From positions 296,385-360,384 of the forward strand of contig CM039462.1 in the NCBI GenBank assembly GCA_022414725.1: a DNA stretch of 64,000 nt, in the 5' to 3' direction. Below, one piece after another: positions 11,775-20,504 of this stretch; positions within the stretch are counted from its first letter, which is position 1, and each line of letters opens with the position of its first letter. Origin of the DNA: Microglena sp. YARC. Its lineage: Eukaryota; Chlorophyta; Chlorophyceae; Chlamydomonadales; Chlamydomonadaceae. A program made the position numbers and the translations under genes. The notes beneath the pieces were generated by a model. It searched no databases and was not told where the DNA came from. It worked only from the letters and a program-made list of their open reading frames with translations.

Positions 11775-12072
11775 ATACTTACGATTTTTATTGTAAGATG
11801 TAAAAGCTGAATTCTGCCTGCCAACTTATAACCGTCCGCTTTCCCTTTATTTCTTACAATTATAATTGTAAGACACGAATTGATGTTAACACCTTTTGTT
11901 ACAAAATATGGCATTTCAACGTTGTAACATTCGCAATCTGTACGTTTCTCCGTCTTTCAAGCTCATTTCAAGCATATTTTGTCAAAATTGGCTACAATCT
12001 TACGATTTTTATCGTAAGATTGCATTTGGAAAGCATCAAAAGACCCCCAAAAAGTGATCGTAAGATTGGAAA
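11775..12072. repeat. Four CTTACGAT...ATCGTAAG palindromes in an intergenic region
   Basis: Copies are CTTACGATTTTTATTGTAAG (about 11779), CTTACAATTATAATTGTAAG (about 11855), CTTACGATTTTTATCGTAAG (about 11999) and a half copy GATCGTAAGATT (about 12057). They lie in the AT-rich gap between the acidic C-terminus of the DUF7869-like gene and the convergent Ser/Glu-repeat gene. They could act as 3' hairpins or protein-binding sites; function is unknown. Confidence 0.75.
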
Positions 12073-12096
12073 TCCGTTCGGAAGCAGGAACGCCCA

Positions 12097-12669
12097 TTAC
12101 TTCCACCAGCTGGTGGACATGGTCGCCCGGGTAGGCCCTCTTGCGAGGAACGTTTCTAAGATCCCGGTCCTCTCCAGTAGCCCGGATACGTCTTCAAACG
12201 TGTGGGACGACTGATATATATCGGACTGGGCCTCGGGCTCGGGCTCGGGCTCGGGCTGGGCCTCGGGCTCGGGCTCGTCGTCAGACTCGGACATGGCCTG
12301 GGCCTCGTTGCCTGACTCGGACTCGGACTCGGACTCGGACTCGGACTTGGACTCGGACTCGGACTCGGACTCGGACTCGGACTCGGACTCGGACTCGGAC
12401 TCGGACTCGGACTCGGACTCGGACTCGGACTCGGACTCGGACTCGGACTCGGACATGGCCTGGGCCTCGGACTCGGACTCGGACTCGGACATGGCCTGGG
12501 CCTCGTCGTCGGACTCATCATCAGACGATACCAAGGATACAATGCACGGCTCAAGTGCGTTCAGAACGCAGTTGCGGATTTGTGTAACGAAGTCGCGAAC
12601 AATGTCTTCATCGTCCCTTGATAGGTCGATGATGCACGGTTCTGACACGTTAACGAAAGTACAAGACAT
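12097..12669 (-). CDS. Acidic Ser-Glu repeat protein, hypothetical
   Basis: An ATG-started frame of 190 residues. Residues 1-55 are ordinary sequence containing two CIxxL-type segments ([15 protein letters not shown] and [15 protein letters not shown]), which looks like a duplicated short linear motif. Residues about 56-150 are nearly pure Ser-Glu dipeptides from a GACTCG/CGAGTC hexanucleotide expansion, interrupted by AQAM. The tail is Pro/Glu then ordinary sequence. The opposite strand is also open (Ser-Asp), so coding strand is inferred from the unique N-terminus and ATG. Length of the expansion is probably variable. Function is not recognisable. Confidence 0.5.
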   Translation of the reverse strand: MSCTFVNVSEPCIIDLSRDDEDIVRDFVTQIRNCVLNALEPCIVSLVSSDDESDDEAQAMSESESESEAQAMSESESESESESESESESESESESESESESESESESKSESESESESESGNEAQAMSESDDEPEPEAQPEPEPEPEAQSDIYQSSHTFEDVSGLLERTGILETFLARGPTRATMSTSWWK

Positions 12670-13339
12670 GATTGATTACCGGTTGAGAAATGATAAATAG
12701 CGGCAAAGTGGAAGTATAATATGTGTGTCTTCACAGCTCGAGCGAAACATTTCAATTTTTTTTCACAAGCACTCCGAGGAGAAATACATGAAGGAACGCG
12801 CGTTCGATGAGAACTACAAGGACGGGCGCATTAATATCGCGCCCCGCCAAGGGAACGTGGCGGCTTGCGCATCCTACTCGTCCATCCTCACCCACAACAG
12901 TAACTCTCACACACCCAGTATGGCTCGTACCGCGGACGCGATGGCGTGTAGTCATCCAGCACAGTGATCAGCAGATCCTGTGCCTCATGCGCCTGTGCCC
13001 TGAACATCGGGTGCCAAGTTCCGTCTTGGTGTTTACAGCTGCAAGATATTCTTCTGTACTACAAATTTTAAAACTTTTTTCCTAATATTGTCTGATGAAG
13101 CGATGCGATGTTTCACGAACGAAATGAGAAGTCTTGTTAAAGAACAAGTTTAGTAAATTGGCGTGTTTTTGTGTTTCCGTGTTTTGAATGAGACGCCGAC
13201 GCATCTGACGCAACCGTATTCACTGTGGTACAGGGGTCATCCAAAGAAACCACACGATCACAAGCAGACTATATTGGGTTCCTTAAAGGGGCACCGCAGA
13301 GAGGGCCAGAGGGATTCAGTTGCAGATTGTATTAAACAA
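12670..13339. other. Region with no supported gene
   Basis: Short readings exist on both strands but none has a recognisable domain or clear start. I see no repeats shared with the rest of the window here. Confidence 0.4.
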
Positions 13340-13465
13340 GCGGCGGAGCCCCTTTCACCTCTTCCCCAGCGGAGCGACCGGGGGCGACCGGAGGGGAGCC
13401 CCCACGGGAAGTCCGCGAGGAACCGAGCGGGTGGGCAACCGGAGGGGAGCCCACAGTTCACATGC
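13340..13465 (+). repeat. GC-rich dispersed repeat, copy 1
   Basis: A ~125-bp GC-rich unit starting GGCGGAGCCCCTTTCACCTC, with AGCGGAGCGACCGGGGGCGA, GTCCGCGAGGAACCGAGCGG and a final GGGGAGCCCACAGT. Further copies are at 20505-20630 (inverted), 23872-23985, 36900-37015 and 41268-41332. Confidence 0.9.
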
Positions 13466-13489
13466 ATGCAGCAGACAATACGATGTATG

Positions 13490-13605
13490 TATGTATGTAG
13501 CCGGTCTCTACATATGGACTGTGACAAACATGCGGAAAGCGTGGGAGAAGAATGGGGTAGGGGTGGTGTCGCAAGACGGATTGAGAAGAGCACACTATTC
13601 CTCCT
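13490..13605 (+). repeat. Partial duplicate of PHD-like gene segment
   Basis: The stretch beginning GTAGCCGGTCTCTACATATG and running to GATTGAGAAGAGCACA closely matches 14997-15092, the second half of the PHD-like gene. The upstream Cys pairs are not present, so this is a fragment. Confidence 0.8.
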
Positions 13606-13683
13606 GCTTGACATAAGCGCCATTTGCAAAATCCGTAACTGGTCATATAAGTAAATCACCGTCCTGCACGCACATGGCGGCTT

Positions 13684-14114
13684 CTACAGTCGGCGGAACA
13701 GTAAAATGAAACATCAAAAAAACGGTATAAGGCGGTGACAATCATATATTGTATGAGTGGATGGTCCTATAAAATGACCCGTCCAGCAAAGAAACCTCCT
13801 TACATGACGCATTGCACATCAACAAAGAACCCGTGTTCTTTTGGGCCACAGTACTGGGGAAGAGGCGATCGCTTAAGTGCGGCTGGTCCTTCAATGGACA
13901 CTCTCGAAAGTACCGACAAAAGAACGGTACGGAGTCTGCAGGATGGAGAGCCGTGATCTAAAAAATAACCACGATATTCTAGTTAACATCCTGCAATTTG
14001 TTTATTCAAAATCGTATTGGTGTTCCACTGCCCCGTGGGTTGCTACACCATTAGGTTACACCGTAAGGTGTGCCGTACACGAGGCGGTTTCATTTTAGTA
14101 TTCCGTCGACTGTA
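13684..14114 (+). mobile_element. MITE-like TIR element, copy 1 (full length)
   Basis: Bounded by ~28-bp terminal inverted repeats: the left starts CTACAGTCGGCGGAACAG and continues TAAAATGAAAC; the right ends GTTTCATTTTAGTATTCCGT then CGACTGTA. The 430-bp interior is conserved between copies (24659-25130, 34044-34463, 36311-36720) and encodes no recognisable transposase. A short frame starting MTIIYCMSGWSYKM is shared by the plus copies but broken at different points, so it is probably not coding. A non-autonomous DNA transposon fits. Confidence 0.85.
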
Positions 14115-14226
14115 CCAAGATGCCCGCGCCATCCCAATTGCAATGATCCCTACAATACTGACTTAGGGATTACAAGATGATTCACTTTGGACCACCTTGA
14201 CATAATTTCTCCATGCAGACTCAAAC

Positions 14227-14448
14227 ATGGATGTTATTGAAGGCCTCAATGCTCATGTGCAATTCCTGTCACAAGAGCAGGAGCGGTTGATGCAAGAAAT
14301 TGCAAATTTGTCTACATCTCCAGACATCGAATACGAAGTGAAAAGAGAGCAGGTATTGGTTTTGGCCCGGGAATTACGCGCTGCTTCCTCTGAGCATGCC
14401 CTCGTCTTTGCCGCTCTGCAAGCGGCAGGCCGCAGGCAAGTTGGATGA
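14227..14448 (+). CDS. Small coiled-coil protein, hypothetical
   Basis: ATG-started 73-residue frame. Residues 10-60 have a heptad-like pattern rich in Leu, Glu, Gln and Ala (LNAHVQFLSQEQERLMQEIA), predicting a coiled coil. The last 25 codons overlap tail to tail with the minus-strand ankyrin gene, so one of the two ends may be wrong. No family recognised. Confidence 0.45.
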   Translation: MDVIEGLNAHVQFLSQEQERLMQEIANLSTSPDIEYEVKREQVLVLARELRAASSEHALVFAALQAAGRRQVG

Positions 14449-14775
14449 TAAGAGGTTCACTATATCATGATACCCGTTGTGTTGTGCGACATAACATGCA
14501 GTACTTGTATCAAATTGTGCACCTGGGAGGGCAAGTAATGTTTTTACTAAATCATAATGACCGTTTCGAGAAGCCGCAGAAAGATCGCAATTAGTTGGAT
14601 GCGATCCTGCAGAAATCAGTGCGAGGACACTCTCTCGTTTGTTTAGTGAGCATGACAAAGTTAGTGCTTGTTGTATGCAGGTCTTGTAATCATTCATCTG
14701 CATACACAAACCGATATTCAGCATTTTCATGTCACCTGTGCCAGCACCAACTAGAACAACCGTCTCAGGATCCAT
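14374..14775 (-). CDS. Small ankyrin-repeat protein
   Basis: ATG-started, 133 residues. Two ankyrin-like repeats are visible: CDLSAASRNGHYDLVKTLLA (about residues 63-82) and ACYVAQHNGYHDIVNLLSSN (about 93-112). Residues 35-60 form a weaker upstream repeat. Short ankyrin proteins of this kind are abundant in giant viruses and in some protists. Likely a protein-interaction module; no enzymatic motif. It may be the C-terminal piece of a longer gene. Confidence 0.65.
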   Translation of the reverse strand: MDPETVVLVGAGTGDMKMLNIGLCMQMNDYKTCIQQALTLSCSLNKRESVLALISAGSHPTNCDLSAASRNGHYDLVKTLLALPGAQFDTSTACYVAQHNGYHDIVNLLSSNLPAACRLQSGKDEGMLRGSSA

Positions 14776-14939
14776 TTTTACTAATCATCACAATTTTTTC
14801 GTGTTAATTGTACGCAGGGGGGCTGGACAAGCAGCACTTGTGCAAGGCACTGAGACCCTAGGAGGAGCCCCATTGGGATGACGGAAACTCTTTGGCACAT
14901 CGACCGAATGCATCAATGCATGCATGCACACGCACACGC

Positions 14940-15110
14940 ATGACCATGGCATGTCAAGTATGCCACACGAACGCAAATATATGTATTCATAGTAAATGTA
15001 GCCGGTCTCTACATATGGACTGTGACAAACAGGCGGAAAGCGTGGGAGAAGAATGGGGTAGGGGTGTCGCAAGACGGATTGAGAAGAGCACAGACTCATG
15101 CTACATCTGA
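14940..15110 (+). CDS. PHD-finger-like zinc protein, short or partial
   Basis: The ATG at 14940 opens a 56-residue frame with CQVCHTNANICIHSKCSRSL followed by HMDC, the C-x2-C ... C ... C ... H-x2-C spacing of the first half of a PHD or PHD-like finger. PHD fingers bind histone tails; here the second half is missing, so it is a fragment, a first exon or a divergent zinc finger. A piece is duplicated at 13490-13605. Confidence 0.45.
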   Translation: MTMACQVCHTNANICIHSKCSRSLHMDCDKQAESVGEEWGRGVARRIEKSTDSCYI

Positions 15111-15357
15111 CCATTTTCATTTTAAGAGGGGGGAGGCGAAGTGCAGCGGCAGTTAAAACAGATGATGATGATGATGCGGTGTGTGCAGTGAAGTGCATGT
15201 GGGTGCAGCAGCAGTGAAGTAGTGGTCCTCCCCATCCAAAATTACAAAAGTAACAAAAATAACAAAAATAACAAAATTCAGGGAAACCCAATCGTATTTA
15301 CATTATCATTATCATTATCATTACATCCTACGACATGGTTGTTCTCATCCTCAATCA

Positions 15358-15594
15358 TTATAAGTTTAATTTATTTTGTAAGTTTTTAAAGGTCATGGGG
15401 CATGCGGCAGCCAGCCGCTGTGGCATGTGCGAATGATGGACAATGGGGCAGATTGGGGTGGTTCCTGTTTTGTCGTTACAACTGTTGCATCTGAAAAGTA
15501 AACCGTTGCAACCTTCCTCCTCCTGCTGCGTCCACACCAGTTTGCCAGTAGGCACTGCGCATGACCCATACTTGTCCACCTTTATCGTAATCAA
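15358..15594 (-). CDS. Small Cys-rich protein, hypothetical
   Basis: A 78-residue frame without an ATG (it opens at TTG), so the start or an upstream exon is unresolved. LLFRCNSCNDKTGTTPICPI contains a CxxC pair and a third Cys, followed by His residues and CPMTFKNLQ, a possible zinc site. A distantly similar Cys/His arrangement (CIQCGQGHHPTEKTLHYECP) occurs in the protein at 20115-20462. Function unknown. Confidence 0.35.
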   Translation of the reverse strand: MITIKVDKYGSCAVPTGKLVWTQQEEEGCNGLLFRCNSCNDKTGTTPICPIVHHSHMPQRLAAACPMTFKNLQNKLNL

Positions 15595-15642
15595 AATGTA
15601 GTATAATGATATTATTATTCATTGGTTCAACATTAAGTGGCT

Positions 15643-16002
15643 ATGATTTCGACAGCTGTCCCAGCTACCGGATGGACTGTGGTGTTGAGCAGCAACTGCG
15701 AACACTGTCGGTTGTTTGCAACATATTACATTTCTTGGTTGGAATGCGAGGATGCGAGAGTTGTTGTCAATGACCTATCACATCTCGAGGTCCGAGACCT
15801 GCTGAAGTTGTTGAGGATCACGAGGTTTCCAGCAATCGTGTACAAAAAGGAGATCTTCGAAGGAGCCGATGCATACGATAAGATGCAAGAAATTACAGGT
15901 GTCGCGTGGGAAGGAACAAAAGAAAGCACAACCACACAGGAATTGAGTAGCATACAGGGCATTAAGGCATTCCTGAAAAATGCATTCATGAAAAATGCCT
16001 AA
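15643..16002 (+). CDS. Glutaredoxin/thioredoxin-fold protein
   Basis: Starts at ATG 15643. The first beta strand leads into a redox CxxC box, VVLSSNCEHCRLFATYY, and a cis-Pro segment RFPAIVYKKEIFEGADAYDK follows about 50 residues later, with the spacing of a glutaredoxin-like fold. The family reduces disulfides. About 119 residues is normal for a single-domain member. The Ala/Lys-rich tail (KAFLKNAFMKNA) is unusual. A second member without CxxC is at 32172-32525. Giant viruses and algae both encode such proteins, so origin is not decided. Confidence 0.65.
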   Translation: MISTAVPATGWTVVLSSNCEHCRLFATYYISWLECEDARVVVNDLSHLEVRDLLKLLRITRFPAIVYKKEIFEGADAYDKMQEITGVAWEGTKESTTTQELSSIQGIKAFLKNAFMKNA

Positions 16003-16054
16003 ACGACAGCGACTGCGTCGATGACCTCCCAACTCTGCAAGCGGGGTTATCATC

Positions 16055-16250
16055 TAAAGTTTTCGGTGTTCTCGGGCTTGCCTCTGTATTTTATGTTCTT
16101 GCCGCGAGGACAGTACAAGGGCGCCCAGGCCCCACCCGAGTCGTCTAAGTGCACCTCTAGGTAGCCTTCGGAATACTGCATGTATTCGCGAATGGTCGCC
16201 CAGCGTCGTTCTGCCTGCCAGTACTTGTCGCCTACCCAGGCAGTATATCT
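16055..16250 (-). pseudogene. C-terminal gene fragment, unknown
   Basis: The minus-strand reading starting about 16250 (YWQAERRWATIREYMQYSEG, then LEVHLDDSGG and a stop at 16055) has ordinary protein composition. It is cut upstream by the repeat terminus ACAGTTGTTCTCAAATAATG at 16259. I cannot name the family. Confidence 0.35.
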
Positions 16251-16258
16251 TGCCGTCT

Positions 16259-16295
16259 ATACAGTTGTTCTCAAATAATGTTGGGACACTCTGTA
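16259..16295 (+). repeat. Solo terminus of the TTCTCAAATAA-GGGACAC element
   Basis: ACAGTTGTTCTCAAATAATG TTGGGACACTCTGTATAAT. This is the terminal sequence also found at 18127, 23690, 25785, 32576 and 41092. The minus-strand reading of the terminus gives PTLFENN. Confidence 0.8.
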
Positions 16296-16429
16296 TAATT
16301 TGAATGATATCCCCTGAAACCAACATGTCCTTAAACAACAATTTAATGTTTGTCCTCGTTTGCCTCTTGCACCAGCTGTGTGCCTCGCGCTTCGAGTGTC
16401 GTGCAGCTTGCAACACATAGAGCATCAAG

Positions 16430-17170
16430 TGCTGCGTATCGTACCACTCAGCACATCTAGTGTTCAGAGTGCCCTCCTGAGCTGTTACTTGCCTCTTTCA
16501 CCAGCTTGGTGCCTTGCGCGTTGAATGTTGTGCAGCTTGCACCACAGAGCATCAAGTGCTGTGTTTGCTTCACATTGTGCACCATGTAGAATGTCAATTG
16601 TTGTGAGTGCCATGCACCATGCATCACCCAGAACGTCCAGTGTTTCGAGTACTCTCCTGTGCTGCTACTTGCCTTTTCCACCAGCTTTGTGCCTTGTGCT
16701 TTGAGTGTGGTGCATAGTGCACCACTCAGAACATCCTGTGCTCATAGCACTCTCCTGTGTTGCTATTTGCCTCTTGCACCAGTTTTGTGCCTTGTGCTTT
16801 GAGTTTTTTGCATCATGCGTCACTCAGAACATCTAATGTTTTTAGTACTCTCTTGTGCTGGTTGCCTCTTGCACCAGTTTTGTGCCTTGTGCTTCGTGTG
16901 TTAAGCATCGTACACAACTCAGAACTTCCTGTGTTTTGAGTAATCTCCAGTGATGCTATTTGCTTCTTGCACCAGATTTGTGCCTTGTGCTTTGAGTGTT
17001 TTACATCATGCACCACACAGAACGTCCAGTGTTTGAGTACTCTCCTGTGCTGATACTTGCCTTTTCCACCAGCTTTGTGCCTCGTGCTTTGTTTTAGTGT
17101 TGTTCATCGTGCACCACTCAGAACATCCAGTGTTCTGAGTACTCTCCGGTGATGCTACTTGCCTCTTGCA
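16430..17170. repeat. Tandem repeat, ~110-bp unit, at the thioesterase 3' end
   Basis: About seven units containing GTGCCTTGTGCTTTGAGTGT, CACTCAGAACATCCAGTGTT, GAGTACTCTCCTGTGCTG and TTGCCTCTTGCACCAG. The last coding residues and stop of the thioesterase (17118) lie in the first unit, so the array expanded from the gene's own 3' end. Confidence 0.88.
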
Positions 17171-17798
17171 TTAGCGTTGTAAATACATCCTTGATCGCAG
17201 CCGGGATCCTAGTCGCCTTGTAACCTCCATCCAGTACAACCAGAGTGACCTGGCATTTTGCGATCACCATGTCCTTTTCCTCACCGTCGCCATTCGTCAC
17301 AGACTTTAGAATGACCTGGTCCATGACAGCACGAGCGCCAGTGACTCGGCTCACCCCGGCTAACACTCTGAACTTGTCCTTAGATCTAAGCGGAGCCTTG
17401 TATGACAGCCTCATGTCAGTTATTGCAAGCCCTAGGTTTGCTCGTGCATAGGCATCGCAGTCAATACCCAGTCGCTCCAACCCCTCGTGTCGAGCATGTT
17501 GGAAGTAGTTGGCATACACGGCATTGTTCACCACTCCAAATTGATCCAGCTCATAGTCTCTCACACCCATCTCTAAGCAGTACACTCCATCCACCCAGCC
17601 ATCATAAGGACCGATTAGGGGATCGGGCAACGCCCCCTCCCGACCGGTAACCGACCCGCTCCCATTCTGTTGGGCACTGCATTGCGCCTTCTGGTCCCAG
17701 TACAAGCGGCCATAGCGTATGGTGTTGGTGCTGCTGCCGAAAGTGCGGGTGGGCGCGGGATGAGGGGGCAGGCCGGGGTCGTGGGGCGAATGTGGCAT
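17118..17798 (-). CDS. Hotdog-fold acyl-ACP/acyl-lipid thioesterase (plant ALT-like)
   Basis: ATG-started, 226 residues. From about residue 80 it matches the 4HBT hotdog family: VRDYELDQFGVVNNAVYANY carries the conserved D-x-x-G-V-V-N-N-A-x-Y signature with catalytic Asp, followed by HARHEGLERLG, then a RLSYKAPLRSKDKFRV segment. This wording is that of plant and green-algal acyl-lipid thioesterases, plastid enzymes that release fatty acids from acyl-ACP. The first 70 residues are Pro/Ser/Arg-rich and could be a transit peptide, though they lack clear features. The C-terminus runs into the tandem-repeat array. This is the clearest host-like metabolic gene in the window. Confidence 0.85.
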   Translation of the reverse strand: MPHSPHDPGLPPHPAPTRTFGSSTNTIRYGRLYWDQKAQCSAQQNGSGSVTGREGALPDPLIGPYDGWVDGVYCLEMGVRDYELDQFGVVNNAVYANYFQHARHEGLERLGIDCDAYARANLGLAITDMRLSYKAPLRSKDKFRVLAGVSRVTGARAVMDQVILKSVTNGDGEEKDMVIAKCQVTLVVLDGGYKATRIPAAIKDVFTTLMQEASSITGEYSEHWMF

Positions 17799-18021
17799 AG
17801 GGTGGCACGACGACTAAGAGCCTGGCTGCCGCATGTTGCTCGTGCGAGGTGCAACATGGGGAGGTGGAGATGCGAAGTAAGAGGAAGGTGCGGTGGGGTC
17901 TGTGGCCTGGGGGAGGGAAGGGACGATGGGGAGGTGAAGATGGGGAGTGAAGATGGGAGGGGGGACGCTTCCGAAAGCGATAAAGATCGGGGCGGGAATG
18001 GGCAGGGGGATGGGACGTATT

Positions 18022-18330
18022 TTAAAGGAAAGGGGGGTTTATCTCACAATCTCTCACCAAACATCGGTGGGCATAACATTTAAACTCGATTACAAAAAAG
18101 AGGTGCAAAAAATATTTGGCAACAACTGTACAGTTGTTCTCAAATAAAGTGGGACACACATTATAATCATCCAGACTGCAGATCGTTGCGTTTGGGCAAC
18201 GTTGGGGGGTGCAGCAGGTTGAAGAGGTTCTCGAAGATATTCCGAGTCGCCTCTGTGGTAAACCGTTCAACCGTCTGTGGTAAACCGTTCAACCCCTCTG
18301 TGGTAAACCGTTCAACCCCAAACGACGGCG
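18022..18330 (-). pseudogene. Fanzor/TnpB C-terminal tail remnant with element terminus
   Basis: The stretch matches the 3' end of the better preserved copy at 25783-26200: a reading NGLPQRRLGISSRTSSTCC, then the terminus (18127-18165) that reads VCPTLFENNC on the minus strand. The upstream part is a 22-bp segment CTCTGTGGTAAACCGTTCAA repeated three times (18255-18320). No catalytic motif is left. Confidence 0.6.
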
Positions 18331-18473
18331 CGCAAGTCCGGTGGCAAGGAGAAAAACGTGGTTGTCATTGGTACATCCATGCTCTTGTTGGCTGCCATAG
18401 AAACAACAGGTTTCTCTTAAGTTGAATTTACTTACCATGCACAATTACGCTTCTTCATGCTCGAGAGATTGAG

Positions 18474-19463
18474 TTATGCGGTTGCCACCCGTTGTTTGTA
18501 CCAGTTCCCTGCTTTCCTGTACAACGCCTTACGAACGTCGTTCACATTGAATCCGTTTTCTTTGATCGTGTCTCGTTCCTCCTTGAACACGTCTCGGCAC
18601 ACCCATGACGAAAACTCAGAGACGCTATGTATCCGCAACTCCACGCCCTGTTCAACCAGGCACTCGATGCCTTGGCTCAACCGAGACTCGGTCGTGACGG
18701 ACTCGACGAACTCGGTCACAGTCTTGATGTACTCTGTCTGCGACGGCACCGCTTGCTTCCTGACGGCGGTGCAATGCGTCTTGCCCTTCGTCTTGAACCA
18801 CAGACGAGACGATCGGTGGTCCACGCACGTCCACACGATGCCCTTGCCACCACCCTTGACGCCGGCCAGCTGGTACGCGAACGGACACTCTGCATCCACG
18901 GCGTTCGTGAGATCCGCCATGTAGTCTTGCGCGGGCTGCGTGTCGCTCATGTCGACTTCCACCTCGTACGTCGGAAAGTTCATGATGTTGAAGATCCATT
19001 CCTCCTGACAGAACACCGTGCTGTACTTGGTCATGTCAACCCATTCATAGTCGATTCTGATCACAAATATCACAAACATCTTGGCGAGCTTACACAGGGC
19101 CACCTTGCTCTGCACACCTTTACCGCAGTACTCGCCACATACGACGATGTTCGATCTTATATCTGCTCCATGGATCGCTTGGATACGATCGAACAGATCG
19201 GAGTACTTCTTCGCAGTCAGAAACATGTGGCAGCCTTGGTTGTCGTTGTCGACTGACAGGATTCTGTTTCGAGACTGAATGGTGTCGACGAAGTCAGGGG
19301 TTCCAGTAATGAAGTGCCTCACAATGTCCGAGTACGTCCCGTGCAGTTTGACCGTGCCTCGGAACTTGAGCGTCTGCGGGATCGCGCTTCCGAAGACGTA
19401 CGGCAACTCTTTCAGGACGTTCCTGAACTGCTGGATCGGGGGAAATGGAATGAAGGCCGGCAT
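18474..19463 (-). CDS. RNA ligase (T4 Rnl2-like nucleotidyltransferase)
   Basis: An intact 329-residue ATG frame. Motif I is KLHGT with the expected nucleotidyl-acceptor Lys at 39. Motif Ia is SRNRILS (64-70), motif III CGEYCGKGVQ (109-118, Glu111), IIIa MFVIFVIRI (129-137), motif V WFKTKGKTH (222-230, Lys224/226). Motif IV reads GGGKGIVW (204-211), with Lys where the family has Glu (GEGIVW), a change that could hurt activity. Rnl2-type enzymes seal nicked RNA by an AMP intermediate and are frequent in giant viruses. It is divergent from the gene at 19619 (155-bp gap). Length is typical. Confidence 0.85.
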   Translation of the reverse strand: MPAFIPFPPIQQFRNVLKELPYVFGSAIPQTLKFRGTVKLHGTYSDIVRHFITGTPDFVDTIQSRNRILSVDNDNQGCHMFLTAKKYSDLFDRIQAIHGADIRSNIVVCGEYCGKGVQSKVALCKLAKMFVIFVIRIDYEWVDMTKYSTVFCQEEWIFNIMNFPTYEVEVDMSDTQPAQDYMADLTNAVDAECPFAYQLAGVKGGGKGIVWTCVDHRSSRLWFKTKGKTHCTAVRKQAVPSQTEYIKTVTEFVESVTTESRLSQGIECLVEQGVELRIHSVSEFSSWVCRDVFKEERDTIKENGFNVNDVRKALYRKAGNWYKQRVATA

Positions 19464-19618
19464 TCGACTAACATACAGGTGTCGGTGGTGCCTTATGCAT
19501 TACCTAAAAAATAAAGATTTGAAACCATTTCCATTGAGCAAAGCAATAAAACAACCAACCCAACTCTATCCACAACGTTAAATAACTAATAATATCAACA
19601 GTCGGTGAGAAAATATGG

Positions 19619-20140
19619 ATGCAACTTGCTAATGCTGCATACAAAGTACATGATCCGAGAGAGTTCGCCAGTGTAAAAGTGCTTACCGATTACTCTGTTC
19701 CAGCTGTGATGTTCACATTCGGAGACGCTTTCTTCCCAGCGTTCTCTAAGCTCGTGGACCAGCAGATCGAGGATATGCCTGAATGCTTTGACATCCTATT
19801 GTATATCGACAAACGGAACAGACACAAGTTGTTTGCGCTGGATGCCTTGTTTATGTCCGAAGACGTTCCAACCATCTACCGCATACTGGAGAGGCTGTTC
19901 ATCATCCGACCTGGATTCGAGCACATTTACATCGACTGCTTACCGACCGATACACTGGTCTGTTACTCAGATACAGAAATCCAGGAGTTCTTCTTCGAGG
20001 TGATTTGCATGTCTTGGCTGCGCGTCAGTAAGGCAGTTCGAGTGATCGCAGAGCGATACCGCGAACACCTCCAGAGGAGAAGGAATCACATGGTAAGTCA
20101 CGTGCTCGTGCCTTTCATCGTGCGAAACCACGTCGACTAG
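19619..20140 (+). CDS. Conserved-looking hypothetical protein, 173 aa
   Basis: ATG-started, intact. No family recognised. The sequence is globular, with alternating hydrophobic segments (VPAVMFTFGDAFFPAFSKLV; FDILLYIDKRNRHKLFALD) and a basic C-terminus (RYREHLQRRRNH). The last 26 bases overlap the convergent Cys-rich gene. Its head-to-head placement with the RNA ligase suggests the two may share a promoter region. Not a membrane protein by eye. Confidence 0.6.
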   Translation: MQLANAAYKVHDPREFASVKVLTDYSVPAVMFTFGDAFFPAFSKLVDQQIEDMPECFDILLYIDKRNRHKLFALDALFMSEDVPTIYRILERLFIIRPGFEHIYIDCLPTDTLVCYSDTEIQEFFFEVICMSWLRVSKAVRVIAERYREHLQRRRNHMVSHVLVPFIVRNHVD

Positions 20141-20462
20141 ACCCCATTCTCTGTATTTTTTCCATGAATACGGCGAATATTGTCAGTAATTGCTGAAAAG
20201 TTTGTGGAGTGTGGACATAATTCACTTGTAATGTAAATGGACACTCGTAATGTAATGTTTTCTCCGTTGGATGATGACCCTGACCACATTGAATGCAGAT
20301 TTGTATAGCAGAGCTCTGCTTGTCATGACCACCATTTGCGACTACTTTACCGTGTGTTTCCATCATGTATGATTGAGCGTTCCGCCGTTTAGTTATTTTC
20401 GGAAAGCAAACGAGGCAACTACTGTTGCAACCTCCCAAGAATCTTTTACAAACAACGTACAC
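20115..20462 (-). CDS. Cys/His-rich small protein, putative zinc binder
   Basis: 115 residues. N-terminal CKRFLGGCNSSCLVCFPKIT has four Cys including CxxC; a second cluster is CIQCGQGHHPTEKTLHYECP. The pattern suggests two zinc sites but no named finger. The C-terminal half is hydrophobic/helical (FQQLLTIFAVFMEKI). The last residues overlap the convergent gene ending at 20140. Compare 15358-15594. Confidence 0.5.
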   Translation of the reverse strand: MYVVCKRFLGGCNSSCLVCFPKITKRRNAQSYMMETHGKVVANGGHDKQSSAIQICIQCGQGHHPTEKTLHYECPFTLQVNYVHTPQTFQQLLTIFAVFMEKIQRMGSSRRGFAR

Positions 20463-20504
20463 ATTGTGTAAGACTTAAAAGTTACGTAGTTGATGTGAAC
20501 TGTG

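Noticed and set aside
12141..12700. Plus-strand Ser-Asp and Arg-Thr readings
   Set aside because: Antisense or shifted frames of the GACTCG expansion; the minus frame has a unique ATG-started N-terminus.
13340..13465. GC-rich repeat as a tRNA or rRNA gene
   Set aside because: No cloverleaf, no A/B box arrangement and no rRNA core sequence could be recognised.
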